From: Brachypodium distachyon
Taxonomy: Eukaryota; Streptophyta; Magnoliopsida; Poales; Poaceae
Reading direction: 5' to 3'
DNA length: 64,000 bases
Assembly: GCF_000005505.3 (NCBI RefSeq)
Contig: NC_016134.3
Span: 35,898,150-35,962,149 of the forward strand
This document shows, piece after piece, positions 21,604-33,851 of the stretch (within the stretch, counting starts at the first letter, position 1; every line of letters begins with the position of its first letter). The position numbers and the translations under genes were made by a program. The notes beneath the pieces are model-generated. The model saw only the letters and a list, made by a program, of their open reading frames with translations, was not told where the DNA came from and did not search any database.

Positions 21604-24328
21604 CAATGAGTTGACGTTGTAAACTCTTGAGACCGTGTGCGTCATTTTTATGCAAGTGTTTTGGTTTACGGGATTTTTCCATGCAGTCGTCGCGAGGCAG
21701 TTTAAAGCCATGTATTGGTGCCGATCGGTATTCTTTCTAAAAAAAGAAACAACTGACAATAGCTAGGAGAAGCTGGTATTACATGTCCCCATGTATATGT
21801 GAGTAGGTGGATCCGGTCAGACAGAAACTACACAGTCCGTATGACCGTATCCCTCTTCCGCTAAGGTGCATGATCGCGAATGTGGATCAATGTCAATCCA
21901 ATCCGGCAGGGTCCCCTAAAATCCGGTGCGGCGGCCGGTGGATGCACTGGATCTCGGGTGCACGTCGCTCTTGCCCCGTAGTATTTGGCTGGCACATCGC
22001 GCATGTCAGAGATCCCCACGCGCGTCACGGCCAATTCGGACCCGCCGCGCACGAACTCAGCTAGGATAACAGCGCCGGTGCTTCCATTCCCGGATCGACG
22101 GATCTAGAAAGAGCATAGCAAGCCGCGCGTCTTGGGGGCGTCGATCTGAAGCTTATATTATCTGTTGTCCGGTCTTTGCCCGGACAGGCCACGCGACGAA
22201 GCTGCTGTTTTCCCACATGGCGTGCTCGCCTCGCGATCGAGTTGCACTAGGCGCCAGCACTGTTTTCTTCCGGCCGGGGAACGATATGTGTCGCGTTATA
22301 AACTGCTTCGATGACGATGGATTTGGATCGGACAGCGCCCCGGCCAGCCAGTCCAACACTGCTGCTCATCATCCTTATACACGTATACATTGGCACCTGT
22401 AGGGTACGGACTACTAGTAGCACGCAACTTGCGAGATTTTGTTTTCTCCTCCGATCGAGAAGCGGGTGCTCGGTCGAGGCAGGAGCTTTGCAATCCACTC
22501 TACCGGAAGTAAAAATACAGAACCAAATGATTGATAGAATTTCCACCGTGGTGATCAGTTTCCGGTAGGTAGTTGGCGCACGGATTATGAAGCTCGATTA
22601 AAGCTCCGTCACAGTGACACTGCACTGGCAGCTTCTTCGTCACCGTCAGCTAGCTAGCAAGCTAGGCCAGGAACCGCTGAGCTCTCCAGCTGGGTGCCGG
22701 TCGCCCACCGGCAGCCAAAGGTGAAGAGGGCCGTCGATTAAATTCATTGCACGTACACGCCCGGCCTCCATCTCTCACACTGGACAGACACTGCTTACTG
22801 GATCTTCTTGTTCTTGGGAGCACATCGATCACCGGCGCCGCGTCGGTCGGTCGCTGTCCGCGGTGAAGAGGATTGTTCGGCGGCGGGGTGGCAGCCCCGC
22901 GATTCCTGTCGCCCCAAAGCGCGAGAGGATCATCTCATTCATTAACGCGATCGATAGGTTATAAAAACAGACCGGAATCATCGATGTTCTTGGCTTTTAT
23001 GCCTCTGTTGTCGATTGGCCACCGTACATGGCAATGGACACGAGAGGGGAGATCTTCTTTGTTCGTTTGCGGCTTTTCGTTTGGTACATAGTGCACAAGT
23101 GACTTCATTTCTGGGAAACGAAGATAGAGTTTGCCCGGTGTAGAGTTGGATCATGGATTTTCACCTAGAGAACTCGCATGCTGACGGAGCAAGTACAGTA
23201 GTACTGTACCCCGCATCTCGTAGCTCAGTACAAAAGGAGACGACGACGCAAAAGACAAAAAAAGGGAACGTTCCTAGGTCCGACTTGCAATCTTGATCCT
23301 GTCGACCATTTTCAGACGGTCTGTCGATCGGTCCAAGTCGTCCCGGTTGACATTTGACGACACAAGTCCGGCCATGGGAACCAACGCATGGAACACATGG
23401 CAATTCCCATCCATCGGATCCATCGAATATCACCCTAATTAACCAGTCACAAAACGGCTGCATTGAACCGGCGGAGAGGATCAGAGGAACGAACGTTACC
23501 CCTTTACACAGCAAAATTAATGAAATGAAACGAGTCAGGTAAAGATGACAACGAGCAAAAGTCGACCTCCAAAAGCTCCTCAGCCAGTCAGCCGGAGGCA
23601 CCAACTTTGACCACTTGTCTAGCTTTGTCTTCTCTTCTTTTCTTCTTTCCATCCACGCCCTCTTCGATCTTATTCTTCTTCTTTTTTTTACTGTTCGGGT
23701 CTTACCTGTGCGGTGCGGCGATCTGGTCCGGTCCACGGCTACGAAGAACAGTCAGAGCCGGATTAGTCTGGGTTGAGCTCACGTGCTCTACCCACTTGTG
23801 GCGGCAGTAGTAGTACGTAAGTGTAGCGCGCAGCCGCTAGCCCCCCCTGTTCATCACTTGGTTCCATGTGCATTGTTCCGTCCTCCAGGTTCGATCATTC
23901 TAGTCCAGTTTGACGAATATAGATTCTCCAGCACAGCAATCCCCAGCTAATATACTCCTTTGCATAAATCATTAGCCTTGTACAAGACGAAAGCGAGCTA
24001 TACGGCTATACCCAAAAGAGTTCCCTGATCAGCACCTTACAGGCATTCTAGGCATTTACACGTAGACGTAGCCACACTGATAACAATCAGTTTGCTAACA
24101 AACTTGCACATTTCCCGCAGGAAACTCATAGAAACTTCTCCGTCGCCCTAATTCAACCTAGCACGCCTTAATTACGCAAAGACGTATTGAAAGTGTCTGC
24201 TTTCAGGTGTGTTTTGCTAAATAAACACTTTAAAGTCATGGCCAAAAGAATTTTTTTGATAATTTGGAAACAAAAGGTCTTTAAAACGAAAGGAAAATTT
24301 ACAAAAAAGTGGACAGTCAAATAAAATA

Positions 24329-24410
24329 CTCACTCCAACCCATAGTGCTCGTCTCAGATTTAGTACAAATTTGTACTAAATCAGTGACAAGTAATTCCTG
24401 CCAAAGGGAG
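24329..24410. mobile_element. Degenerate Stowaway MITE
   Basis: Bounded by TA. The arms 'tagtacaaatttgtacta' and the outer ends (ctcactcca, caaagggag) are inverted but diverged. It is the same family style as the copy at 18663. Confidence 0.7.
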
Positions 24411-24486
24411 TATAAATTTGTAAGAATGACAAGTTAAACCCCATGACCCTTCCAAAAATGGAAAAGTTAACTTCTGAATTTATATA

Positions 24487-24598
24487 CTCCTTCTGATCCA
24501 TATTAATTATCTCAAATTTGTCCAAATATGAATGTATCTATGCCTAAAAACGTCTAGATACATGTAATATTTCAACAAGTAATATGGATCGGAGGGAG
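24487..24598. mobile_element. Stowaway MITE
   Basis: 112 bp bounded by TA (24485-24486 and 24599-24600). It starts 'ctccttctgatccatattaatt' and ends 'aatatggatcggagggag', which are inverted copies. Confidence 0.9.
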
Positions 24599-25933
24599 TA
24601 ATAAAAATACGATTTTCTAGAATAATATTTATGATTGCGTATTTTCCAAACTTGTAGCATCTCTAGTTACTGTTTTGGAATCTCTCTCTATTTTGAAAAA
24701 TGCATTTGTTATTTAAATTTTGTTGTGCTGATTGGGATGCCACTTATTGTGTGCATATTCACAATCACATCATATGTCAAAACCACTTTCACTGGGGCAA
24801 GACAACAATTCTAGACGGTTCTGTCATTTGAGTGTCCTACAAAACCGGACATAGTATTGAGAAACCAAAGTTAGGACTGATCAAAAGCCAATGCACCGCA
24901 ATATGTCATCCTCCTATGCTCTCAAAAAAAAACGGCATCCTCCTCCTGAGCTCTCATGTTCGTTTTGTCCCATTTCACGCCCTCTCCTCTCTCATTGTCG
25001 TTATCTAGTCTCCATGTTATCACCTCATTACCACTATCCTTCATCATCATGGTCTCCCCTCTTTTATTTTCCTCCTCCTCTCATTATGTCACCGCGTCAA
25101 ATCCGTCATCTATGGGCGGCAGGACCACGTGTCCTTCCAAGTCGGGTGGGGAAGGAGGCACCACAGTCACCCCTGAGCAATGCCAATTAAGACCAAGGGG
25201 TGGTGATCGGTGTCCGCCACTTCTTCCTCCTTCCTCCTCCTGCATTTTTCTTCTCCTCCGTATCGGATAGCCCCCGAGCATTCACTTTTTGAGACCAAAG
25301 AGCGAACATTTAGTATTCCCATTTATTCAACGACAAGCATACTGTGGGACGTATGTGCCTTAGCGCCAACGCACGATGCAGTGCATGCACGCAACTTCGC
25401 AGGTCCAGCATAGAAAGCATATGGACGATCACGTGTTCAAATCAGAGTCATCGGACGAACGTGCCTATGTCGACCAAATGTTCGCTCAATACAATATTGA
25501 TTTATTTAATAACAAACTTAATAACAAGAAATTCCTGCAAGTAAAAGAATAATACTGATGCCATCTCTGTTTGATAAACGACCACCTCACAACCCTATTT
25601 AATTTGGACGGATCCGTCACGAAGTTACGAGGCCTGACTCCATCGGCTCATTGAGTAATGCGTTTGACATTCATGCACGAGAATGATATGAACACGAATT
25701 TTATTCGTGCCAAGATGAAAGCAACAATTTAAAATTTCTCTTTAAAACTAAAAAATATATCCAAAGCGAACCGAAATCCCTCCGCAACCTCCAAGCCCGG
25801 TCCAAGCCGGAGCAGTCGGAGACTCGCAGTCGCAGCATACTCGCCTGGCCCCACCCACAGCTGGGTCCAACGTGTCCGGGCCCACCGCACCCGGGTCCCC
25901 TCACCGCCCGTAACCCCACCGGGCGGCCATAGT

Positions 25934-25940
25934 TATATTT
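25934..25940 (+). promoter_or_regulatory. Possible TATA box of the DUF868 gene
   Basis: TATATTT lies 160 bp before the ATG at 26099 and is the only TATA-like motif in an otherwise GC- and C-rich proximal region. Motif only. Confidence 0.35.
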
Positions 25941-26098
25941 ACCTCTCGCCTTGCGGCCGGTCCAGTCCAACCCGAGTCTCCCTCACCTGCTCGCAAAAGG
26001 CAAACTGCAGCAAGAAAAAAAACGAACCCCAAAGACTCGCGTTTTTTCAGCCGAGGCACCGGCGCCGCAGCCGCAAGGAGCCGTGCCGCGCCCGCGCG

Positions 26099-27349
26099 AT
26101 GCCGAACGCGATTCCGGCCTTCTTCCGCGCCGCGCCGGGCGGGGCGTCAGCTTCTGGGGCGGGGCCTAGCCTCGCCACATCCGTCTATGAGACCCGCCTC
26201 GGCCTGGCGGCGCTGTCCTGGTCGCGCGCCGCGTTCGGGCTCAGCCTCCGGGCCGTGCTCCGGGTCGGGGCGCTCGCGTCTTCGGCCTCGGTCTCCGACT
26301 ACGGGTGCTACGACGACGGCGGCGGCTTGGAGTTCGATGAGGAGGAGGAGGACACCATCGCGGTGCGCGTCCGGCCATGGCTGTTCTGGCGGCGGCGGGG
26401 GTCGAAGCGGCTCCACGTGCACGGCCGCCGGGTGGACATGTCGTGGGACCTCACGCACGCGCGGTTCGCCTGCCCCGGCTCGCCCGAGCCGTCCTCCGGC
26501 TACTTCGTCGCCGTCGTGGTCGACGGCGAGATGGCGGTCGTGGCGGGGGACATGGCGGAGGAGGCCTACAGGAAGACGAAGGCCCAGCGGCCGCAGGGCC
26601 CCGGCCATGTCCTCGTCTCCCGGCGCGAGCACGTGTCCATGCGCGAGGGCGGCCATGGTGGCCGCGGGCACAAGACCTGCGTCATCGTCCGGGGCAAGCA
26701 GCGGGAGATCTCTTTGGATCTCGTGGCGCGCGGGCACGGCAAGGACAGGGAAATGGACAAGGAGAAGGAGAAGGACAAGGCCGAGGTCGGCATGTCGGTC
26801 TCCGTGGACGGCGAGCGCGTCCTGCACATCCGCCGTCTGCGCTGGAAGTTCCGCGGCAGCGAGAAGGTTGACCTCGGCGGCGGCGACCGGGTCCAGGTCT
26901 CCTGGGACCTCCACCACTGGCTCTTCTCCGCGCGCGAGCTGGCCCCCGTCGACGCCGCCTCCGTCCTCGCCGCAGCGCCCCCGCCCGCGCACGCCGTGTT
27001 CGTCTTCCGCTTTGAGCTCGGCGACACAGCCGGCGAAGAGCGCGACTCCGCTGAGGCCAAGGAGAAGGAGCTACTCGATAAGGCCAGAAGAGGCGGCGCT
27101 TTGTCAGGCTATCTTGGGAGATTGGGCAGAGGGGACTGGAGCGAGAGCAGCAGCAATGGGGAGAATCGGAGGAAGAGGGGACATGCTCGCAGGCTGGCCA
27201 AGGCAAGCTCATCATCGTCGGCATCAATTGCATCCTCCTCGGCTTCCTGGGCGAGCAGCTCGACGGTCATGGACTGGGCCAGCCCCGAGGAGGCCGAGAT
27301 GCACCGCGGCGACGGCTTCTCGCTTCTTGTCTACGCCTGGAAGAGCTAG
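26099..27349 (+). CDS. DUF868 family protein
   Basis: A single-exon frame of 416 residues with high GC, as in many grass genes. The family (PF05910) is plant-specific and of unknown function. Visible conserved blocks in order: VYETRLGLAALSWSR (about residues 29-43), RRVDMSWDLTHARFA (about 111-125), PEPSSGYFVAVVVDGEMAVVAGDM (about 129-152), FRGSEKVDLGGGDRVQVSWDLHHWLFS near 260-285. A Lys/Glu/Asp run (about 210-228) interrupts the middle, and a Ser-rich tail (about 365-395) precedes the end. The ATG at 26099 is the first in frame, and the stop is TAG at 27347. No signal peptide or membrane segment is seen. The frame is intact, so a functional gene is likely. Confidence 0.92.
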   Translation: MPNAIPAFFRAAPGGASASGAGPSLATSVYETRLGLAALSWSRAAFGLSLRAVLRVGALASSASVSDYGCYDDGGGLEFDEEEEDTIAVRVRPWLFWRRRGSKRLHVHGRRVDMSWDLTHARFACPGSPEPSSGYFVAVVVDGEMAVVAGDMAEEAYRKTKAQRPQGPGHVLVSRREHVSMREGGHGGRGHKTCVIVRGKQREISLDLVARGHGKDREMDKEKEKDKAEVGMSVSVDGERVLHIRRLRWKFRGSEKVDLGGGDRVQVSWDLHHWLFSARELAPVDAASVLAAAPPPAHAVFVFRFELGDTAGEERDSAEAKEKELLDKARRGGALSGYLGRLGRGDWSESSSNGENRRKRGHARRLAKASSSSSASIASSSASWASSSTVMDWASPEEAEMHRGDGFSLLVYAWKS

Positions 27350-30300
27350 TAATGGCTGCCGCGACGGAGGCAGCTGGCGGCATTGTTACCTTTCATGGTT
27401 GGTTCTTCATTCATTGGGATTTTCTCTTCCGATTGTTGTAAGTTGCAATTGTTTCCCCGAAGGAATGTTCTTGTGCAGTTTTTGAGTGCTCAGCTGACCA
27501 AAGAGATGTTCATTATATCATTAACTAAGAATATCGAACAACTAGAGAAATCATATTTATGACTTATGCTTGTAAAATTTAGGTGGCAAATTGATAAATT
27601 CTTCCAAATTTCCAATCATTTATCCGGTTGGTTGATTGGGTATCATATTGTGGACTTTGAAACTGATCTTAATCTGGTGTAAAGTGGATTAGACTAAAGT
27701 GGTTACATGACTAGATCTCTGCACTTAGAATAATTTGCGGCTATGCTAGGTTTTGGGTTTCCTTGCCTCCTAGGCCACTTGCTGAGAAAGGAGAGAGGGC
27801 ATCTGATGGCCTATTACTGGAAACAGCAAATTTAATCCACAATCATGGGTTGATTGGTGACAAAAGGCGGGTTGTTTAGATTGCGACATTCACATGCTGG
27901 CGCTTCGCTGGATTGTTATTGTTAGTTGTTCCCTTGCTAATTAGTTATTTTTTCCTTGAAAGAGAGAACCTTGGAAATTAGTTTGGCTAGTGGTTATGGT
28001 CTTGCTTAAACAATGACAATGGGATGGCTTGTGGGGGCTTGGCAATGAGTGCCAAAGCAACGTGCTACCTTCTATTCTCGAAAAAAATTGACCTATGGAG
28101 TTCTTGGTATGCTGTCATGGAGCATTAACAGGATTAGTTTGATAAATTGAGTGATTTGCATTGGAGGCCCTACTTGTTTTGCAAAAATAACAATCGATTT
28201 CATTCCTTCAATTATGTGTCCTAGGCCCCAGATCTTAACAATGTGATCCTGTGGATCATTCTCTAGTTTAAAGAGCCTATTGGGAGGACTCTGAAGAGAA
28301 TTTAATGGAAAGAGATGTACTGATATCGGTTAACATGATATACTCCCTCCATCCAAGTTTCAAGTTTGTAAGGCACATACGTTTTCCTAGATCATCAATT
28401 TGACAAATAAAGTGTGAGTTATATGTCACAAAAATTATAGAATTAGAAAACTTATAACGAATACAGATTTAATGGTATGTTTTCTGTATAATACTCACTC
28501 CATTTCTTTACTCGTACATGCAGCATTTTTAAGACAAAATAAGCTAATGAGACAAATTGCTATTTGATCTTCGTTTTCTTGCTTCTATACAATTAATAAT
28601 ACCACTTATTCAATCTTCCAGCAATTAATAGTAGGATGGTACCATTAAAACTGAACAAGTACAGTAGGATAATTAAATTAGGCTTTGGAATTTTGAAATG
28701 TATATATAAGTATTTTGAGACAATTTTGCAAGGGTTATATGTATAGCTAAAATAAAACGGGAGAATATAATATAATGCATATCTCGTTAATTAGTCAAAT
28801 CGATGATCTAAGAACGTATGCGTGTTTTGTAAACTGAAAATGAGCATCTCTCGGTGCTATGAAACTGAAAGACAGGAATGGAAAACTGAGAAACACAATA
28901 AATACTAATAATTTCTTAGCTGTCATATGCAAATATACGAAGTGTTGCAGCTAGTGGACAATTGGAAGACCATGGACCGGTGATTCAGATCAGCTCTCTT
29001 TGACCGGAAGCGGCGTGTGATCTGGCGTCCAAGGTTCCACATTAGCGCATCATGTGGTGATCTAGTGCGCATTAATTTTTTAATGTCGATTTCCTGGCCA
29101 GGGCAACACGGAACCTTGCCATCAAAGATTAGGCCGCGATCGTTGACCCGGATCAGGAGTTGCCTGCCTGTGCACTCTTGGTAGCTGGAGCTAGATGAGA
29201 ACAATCTTGGGTGTTATTGTTGGTACTCCCGGAAGGAGTAAGTAGCATGGCTGCTATGTTTAGTCAAGCAACGATACAAGCAAGTGCATCCGGCTGTGGC
29301 TGAAATGAAAACATGGACTTGTGTATGTTAGAAGTGTCCTTGGGATTCTGTGGGCTCAAGCAACTGGGCGAGGATCTTGCTCTGCTGGCAGTCGTTGCAG
29401 ATCTGCTTCGCTGAAAACCACACATGGTCAACAGATCTGATTAGTGGCTGTGGTAAAGAACTGCGCAAAGTTACACCTGTGCTGTTTCTTTCTTCCTACT
29501 TTCCTAGTGGCCACTGGTTTCTGGACAATGTACTGAACAACGGTTCCCCATCCCACCACGTACTACTGAGACACCCTGCTGCGTCGGCCAGGCCTATCGG
29601 AGTTCGTGACGACCGGCCGGTGGTGCCACCGCGAGATGCCTGTGTCGTCAGCTCGGCACTTGCCGTGGGCGTTGGCTCGGTGGAAGCCTGGAACCTGTGT
29701 ATTCTGTGTTGCTGCAACTCAAGACGCATGCATGCCCGCCCGTACCGGATGGAGTGGCACCGGGACCGGGGGACCCCGTGATCCGGCGCGGTGCCGGCCG
29801 TCGTCCCGTCTCGTCGCGGGGGCTTCCGTTTGGCCCCTTGCGGACCCGGGCCATGGCACCCGTCATCTGTCCTCCTGGAAAATCTCGGCAGGTTTCGGTA
29901 GCCTTGGAAGCATTGGATTGGCATCACCCTGCAGAGGCAAGGCTGCACGTACCGAACGGTCTCCGCATTATTGTCGTGTGGATATGGGCTATCCATTGCA
30001 GGGATCAACCTCCCTTTTTTACAACAGCTGCAAAGGTTAACCTTTGTTTGGAAGAAAAGTCGAGAAATTGCAGCCACCTAGCAGGCGACGACTCGTGAGA
30101 ACGGCCCAGGTCCGTCCATATTTAGAATCCAAGTCTGGCGAATATGCTATGGGGATAGATGTATATAATTAGCAATGCAGAAAATTCTTCGTCCTACTAG
30201 TCACACGTATTTTGTTTATGTACAAAGAGTACATGAGTTCGGACGATACTTGAAGTTGGCGCAGCTGCCGTGGGGACACACAGTGTGGCTCGAGCACACG

Positions 30301-30420
30301 ATTTCAAACGTGATAGCATTGAATCAATATTGTACAAACACCAATCATGATGATTATCTGTACCGGTAGTGTGATCCAAACTTACAACACTATAATGCCT
30401 TTGCTCTGCGCGGATGGGGC
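27350..30420. other. Intergenic between DUF868 and GOS11
   Basis: 27350-27530 is likely 3' UTR of the DUF868 gene. 28344-28765 holds two overlapping degenerate MITE ends ('actccctccatcc' at 28352 and 'actcactccatttc' at 28495) with 'aaaacgggagaa' near 28755 as a possible partner. 29500-29900 is GC-rich with chance ORFs on both strands. No supported gene. Confidence 0.5.
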
Positions 30421-33400
30421 CTACTTCGACAACCAGTAGATGAAAATTAGAAAGGCGCATACAGACGCGACGAGCGAAAGAATAATGGTGTCCATCGATT
30501 TCTTTCTTCTGATTGACGCCAGGATGTGATTGACCTGACAGATTCAGTGCAAATTTTGTCAAGCACGTATAATTAGGGGGGGCATGGAATGAGTCGCTTG
30601 TTTAAGCACGTGTAGTACGCACCGTAGGGAGCCGGCTGCTAACATTGCTTATCTTCGTAGTAATGCCACCAAACGTTGACCGTTGAGACATGAGAGCCCC
30701 TAGTGTTGCTTGAGCTTGTGATATCACATTATCCACCTAAATACGGAAAAGCAAGGGTTTCAGGAAAAGCAAATTAATTCCAGGTTTTGCGACACACATA
30801 TGTTGTTCGCGGAAGTCTGAAAAAAACAACACTACATATTATTATTAGGATAAAGCATGTCCTTCACCAGCCATGCTTTCTAAGTATACCTAAAAAAATA
30901 CGACTCAGTGCATAATTTGTATGTAGGCTCATTATCTATTAATGACAAGAAATCAGTACGCTTGGTTTCATGGTCCAGCTCCAGCAGCCATCAATAGCGT
31001 GTAAGAATTTTCTAAAAATAATTATTTGGTTTAAAATTTGAGGAAGCTAGAAGTAGAATCAGGCTTACTAGCTCAGTTGGCGGAGGATTAAGCTGAGTCT
31101 ATTAGTTAACTATACATAATTGCTGGTTAGCAGACCCTCAAGGCTTAACTTTGTCAGCGCTAAAACCCTACAAAAGTACAAAGCACACAATGGGATCCAT
31201 AGAGTTGATAGACAACAAGCACCAAATGTACTAACTGCATGATGTCAGTCAAGTATGTGAATCCAATCAACAGATTTAGAGAAGCAGCAACTCTCAAGCT
31301 GAAGGGGTCAGCGTACAAATCTTACCCGCAACAAATGCTTTAACGCCCTTACATATCAATTGTTCCCACGTCAGTATAGGACTCCGCTGGAGTAACCAAG
31401 CATATTTAGTTTACTTTTGGTTAGTTTTAAGCAAATAGCTCCTACTAAAAAATCCAGGTCCAATGATTGCATCAGATAATCTCCTCAAGCAAACAGCATG
31501 GTGTCTTGCTAAAAGCTGCACCTAGAAACTATCATATCCTGTATAACTTCCAACATGAACGTGCAAACAATGTGACCTTTATATTTCATTCCACTTATCT
31601 CAGATTTGTTAGAAACTCCATTTTTTAAAGGAAAAAATAGGGGATACGGGGTGACCGCGAGGGATACTTGGGTGACACGGGAGGAGGCCCGAAACAAACC
31701 CCTAACCTTCTCACAGCAGGGGTGTACACATCCACGCACGGTGGCAGGGGCTGTTCGCTCGACCACGCCGTCATCACTGCTGCTGCTGCTGGAGTTACCG
31801 GTCGCTGACGCTGCCGTTCGCTGCTTCCTCGCCACGTCGCGAATCCCCTCCGGCCTTCAGCAGGTAAGCCTCGGCGGTTCGCCGCCTCTTCCTCACCTCT
31901 GGCTAGGCTCTCCCTCGGCCAATTTCCCTCTGGTAGCGCTATTTTTCTTTGTTACTGCTGACCTGCAGGCTGCTGTTGCTGCTGTGTGCTGCTGTGAAGT
32001 ACTTTACAATTGTTTACCTACTGCCGCCGCCGCTGCTGTTGCTAAGTTGCTGCTGTGCTGTTTTACTGCTGTGGTACTTATGATTTATGAAGCATGGCAT
32101 CCAGGGTTTGAAAAGGAGACATTAATTGGAGGCAGAGGCACGCAACAAATGGGGCAGCATTTTTTATCCCATCTCACATCTTAAAATTATTCTTTATAAA
32201 TGGACATTTTTTAATTACTTGTATATATAAGCCGTATCCCCTTATGACTGTTTTTGGAAAATGCTGTATCCCGTATCCAGTGTGCCCGTTTCTGTACCCC
32301 CTTGTCCATATCCCCGTACCGGTGCTTCATAGCTCCTAGGTTTGTTTGTATATGCCTTTTTTTTACCATAATAGCTAGAAATTAACATAATGCAAATTTC
32401 AGACAGCAATTCATGGACTCCTAGAAAACAGGATAGTCATACCTGTCCGGAATTCCTGCTAATTGCAGCTTGTTCCCTGAGAAGAGCTTGATCAGCTGAG
32501 TCTCCAGCCTCTTCAACATCAAACTTTGCTCTGTCAAAGTCTCTCAAATCAAGGAGGGAAGCATGTTGCTGCTTCACTCTGAGGCTTGAGCGAAGCCGAT
32601 AGAATTCCTGTGTTCGATTGTTGCATTAGTAACTTTTGGAACTAATAGTGAAGTCTAGCTGTTTTGGTGGTGTTCAAACTTCAAAGAGTATTGGTCCAGA
32701 TCATATTATGATTCAAGAAAAAGCTGAGTAGGGAGAAATTGTGATTTAACATCAGAGCTAAACAAACTATCATTATGAAGAATGTGACTAGTTGTGTAAT
32801 AGGCGATTGGAACCTGAGTAAGGTCTTGCAAAATCTCCATATGGCGAGTCAATGTATGAGAAAGAACTTCAGAGCCTCCTGATGATACCCATGTTTGCAT
32901 TTGAGAATTTACTTGCTGAAGTTGCTTCAATGATCTTTCTATATCAGACTCAATGTCATTCTCTGAACCATCTGATTTCATAGAAACCAATTTACGGTAT
33001 GCAATCATTTGGTCATCTAACTGAGCTTCCAACCTTCTTGCCTGGAAGGGAAATTGTATACAAACAACGTTAACCATACACACAAGCGCATCCCAAAACA
33101 CCATACAAGCCACTCAAAATAGCTTATGGAAACACAATGCAACAATTATACTCAGACGTCCTTGTAGAAAATAACTTGGCGTAGCATCTTCTCAGCCTAG
33201 AAAAGGATCCTGACTATACTGAAGAGGAAGAACACCCAATCATAATCATCCTTACTCTGATGAACAATAAGTTAATCCAATTCTCCAGAAAAGGATTACC
33301 AGGGAACAGATGAAAATACTCGATTCAATCAGGGTGATTACCAAAATCAATGCAACAAAATGTGCAGAGCGGCCGTTTGGTAGGATTAAACTCCTAGCCA

Positions 33401-33851
33401 TTTTCGCATCGGATCAGTGTCACATTGCTCCAGGTTCACCCCCAAGTAGAAGTGGCACATGGAGGCGCGTAGCGCAGTTTTTAGAACCTAGCCAGTATGA
33501 AACTTACTGTCTTGTTGTAACTAAAACACTAAAATTTCAAACCGAAGAAAAAAAACGTACTTCGCTTCACAAGCACAGACTACGATTTCGACGGAGGCAC
33601 CCGATAATTGCTCTAATTTACATGGGTCGCCTCTCACCACAATTTCGTCCGTAAAGAGTATCCCCAACACGCACACACCGCGTCTCGCAGGTTCGAACGA
33701 CAGCCAGATCTCGGGTGAACAGACAGCGGTGAGAGGTCACCGGGAGCTAGAGAGAGAGCGCGCGCGCGGGGGAACCGGTGGTTGGGGTTGGGGGGGGGGG
33801 GGGGGGGGTATTCACCTGCTTGCGAAGGGCGTCCCAGGACGACGCCTCCAT
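30421..33851 (-). CDS. GOS11: Golgi SNARE, GOS11 type (Qb-SNARE)
   Basis: Five exons on the minus strand join in frame into 218 residues: 33816-33851, 32814-33041, 32443-32607, 30623-30736 and 30421-30534, every intron starting GT and ending AG, all at phase 0. Order of parts: SSWDALRKQ at the N-terminus, a coiled N-terminal domain (LKQLQQVNSQMQTWVSS, LTRHMEILQDLTQ), the SNARE motif (VISQAQATLGALMSQRSTF), then SIRRKKSMDTIILS and a single C-terminal membrane anchor (LVASVCAFLIFIYW). It matches Arabidopsis GOS11 in layout and near-length (about 223, recalled). It acts in vesicle fusion at the Golgi. The start ATG is the first in frame, in the MEASSWDALRKQ exon. Intron 3 (1.7 kb) carries repeat remnants. 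Confidence 0.95.
31620..32340. mobile_element. Probable TE remnant in GOS11 intron 3
   Basis: The segment opens 'aggggatacggggtgaccgc' and closes 'ccatatccccgtaccggtgc', with several 'gggatac'/'gtatccc' motifs in opposite orientation near the ends, as in some DNA transposons. The middle is CTG/TGC-rich and gives a chance plus-strand ORF. No clean target duplication was found. Confidence 0.35.
33790..33808. repeat. Run of 19 G next to the GOS11 exon 1 donor
   Basis: On the coding (minus) strand this is a C-run starting seven bases into intron 1, right after the donor GTGAATA. Such runs are often mis-sized in assemblies. Confidence 0.9.

Larger units (their letters stand above)
20631..25928. 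other. Intergenic between dsRBD and DUF868 genes
   Basis: No supported coding sequence in 5.3 kb. 20631-21550 is mixed sequence with a direct repeat of 'aactattcgaggt' near 21367 and 21466. 21650-23850 is GC-richer with overlapping chance ORFs in several frames. 23850-24900 is AT-rich with Stowaways. 24900-25300 is C/T-rich. None of the ORFs resembles a known protein. Confidence 0.55.

Noticed and set aside
23161..23736. Minus ORF of 191 codons
   Set aside because: No domain, several overlapping frames and no promoter or splice context. Left as chance.
26147..26992. Long minus-strand ORF of 281 codons opposite the DUF868 gene
   Set aside because: It is a shadow of the GC-rich plus-strand gene: it lies wholly within it and has no recognisable domain, while the plus frame shows clear family motifs.
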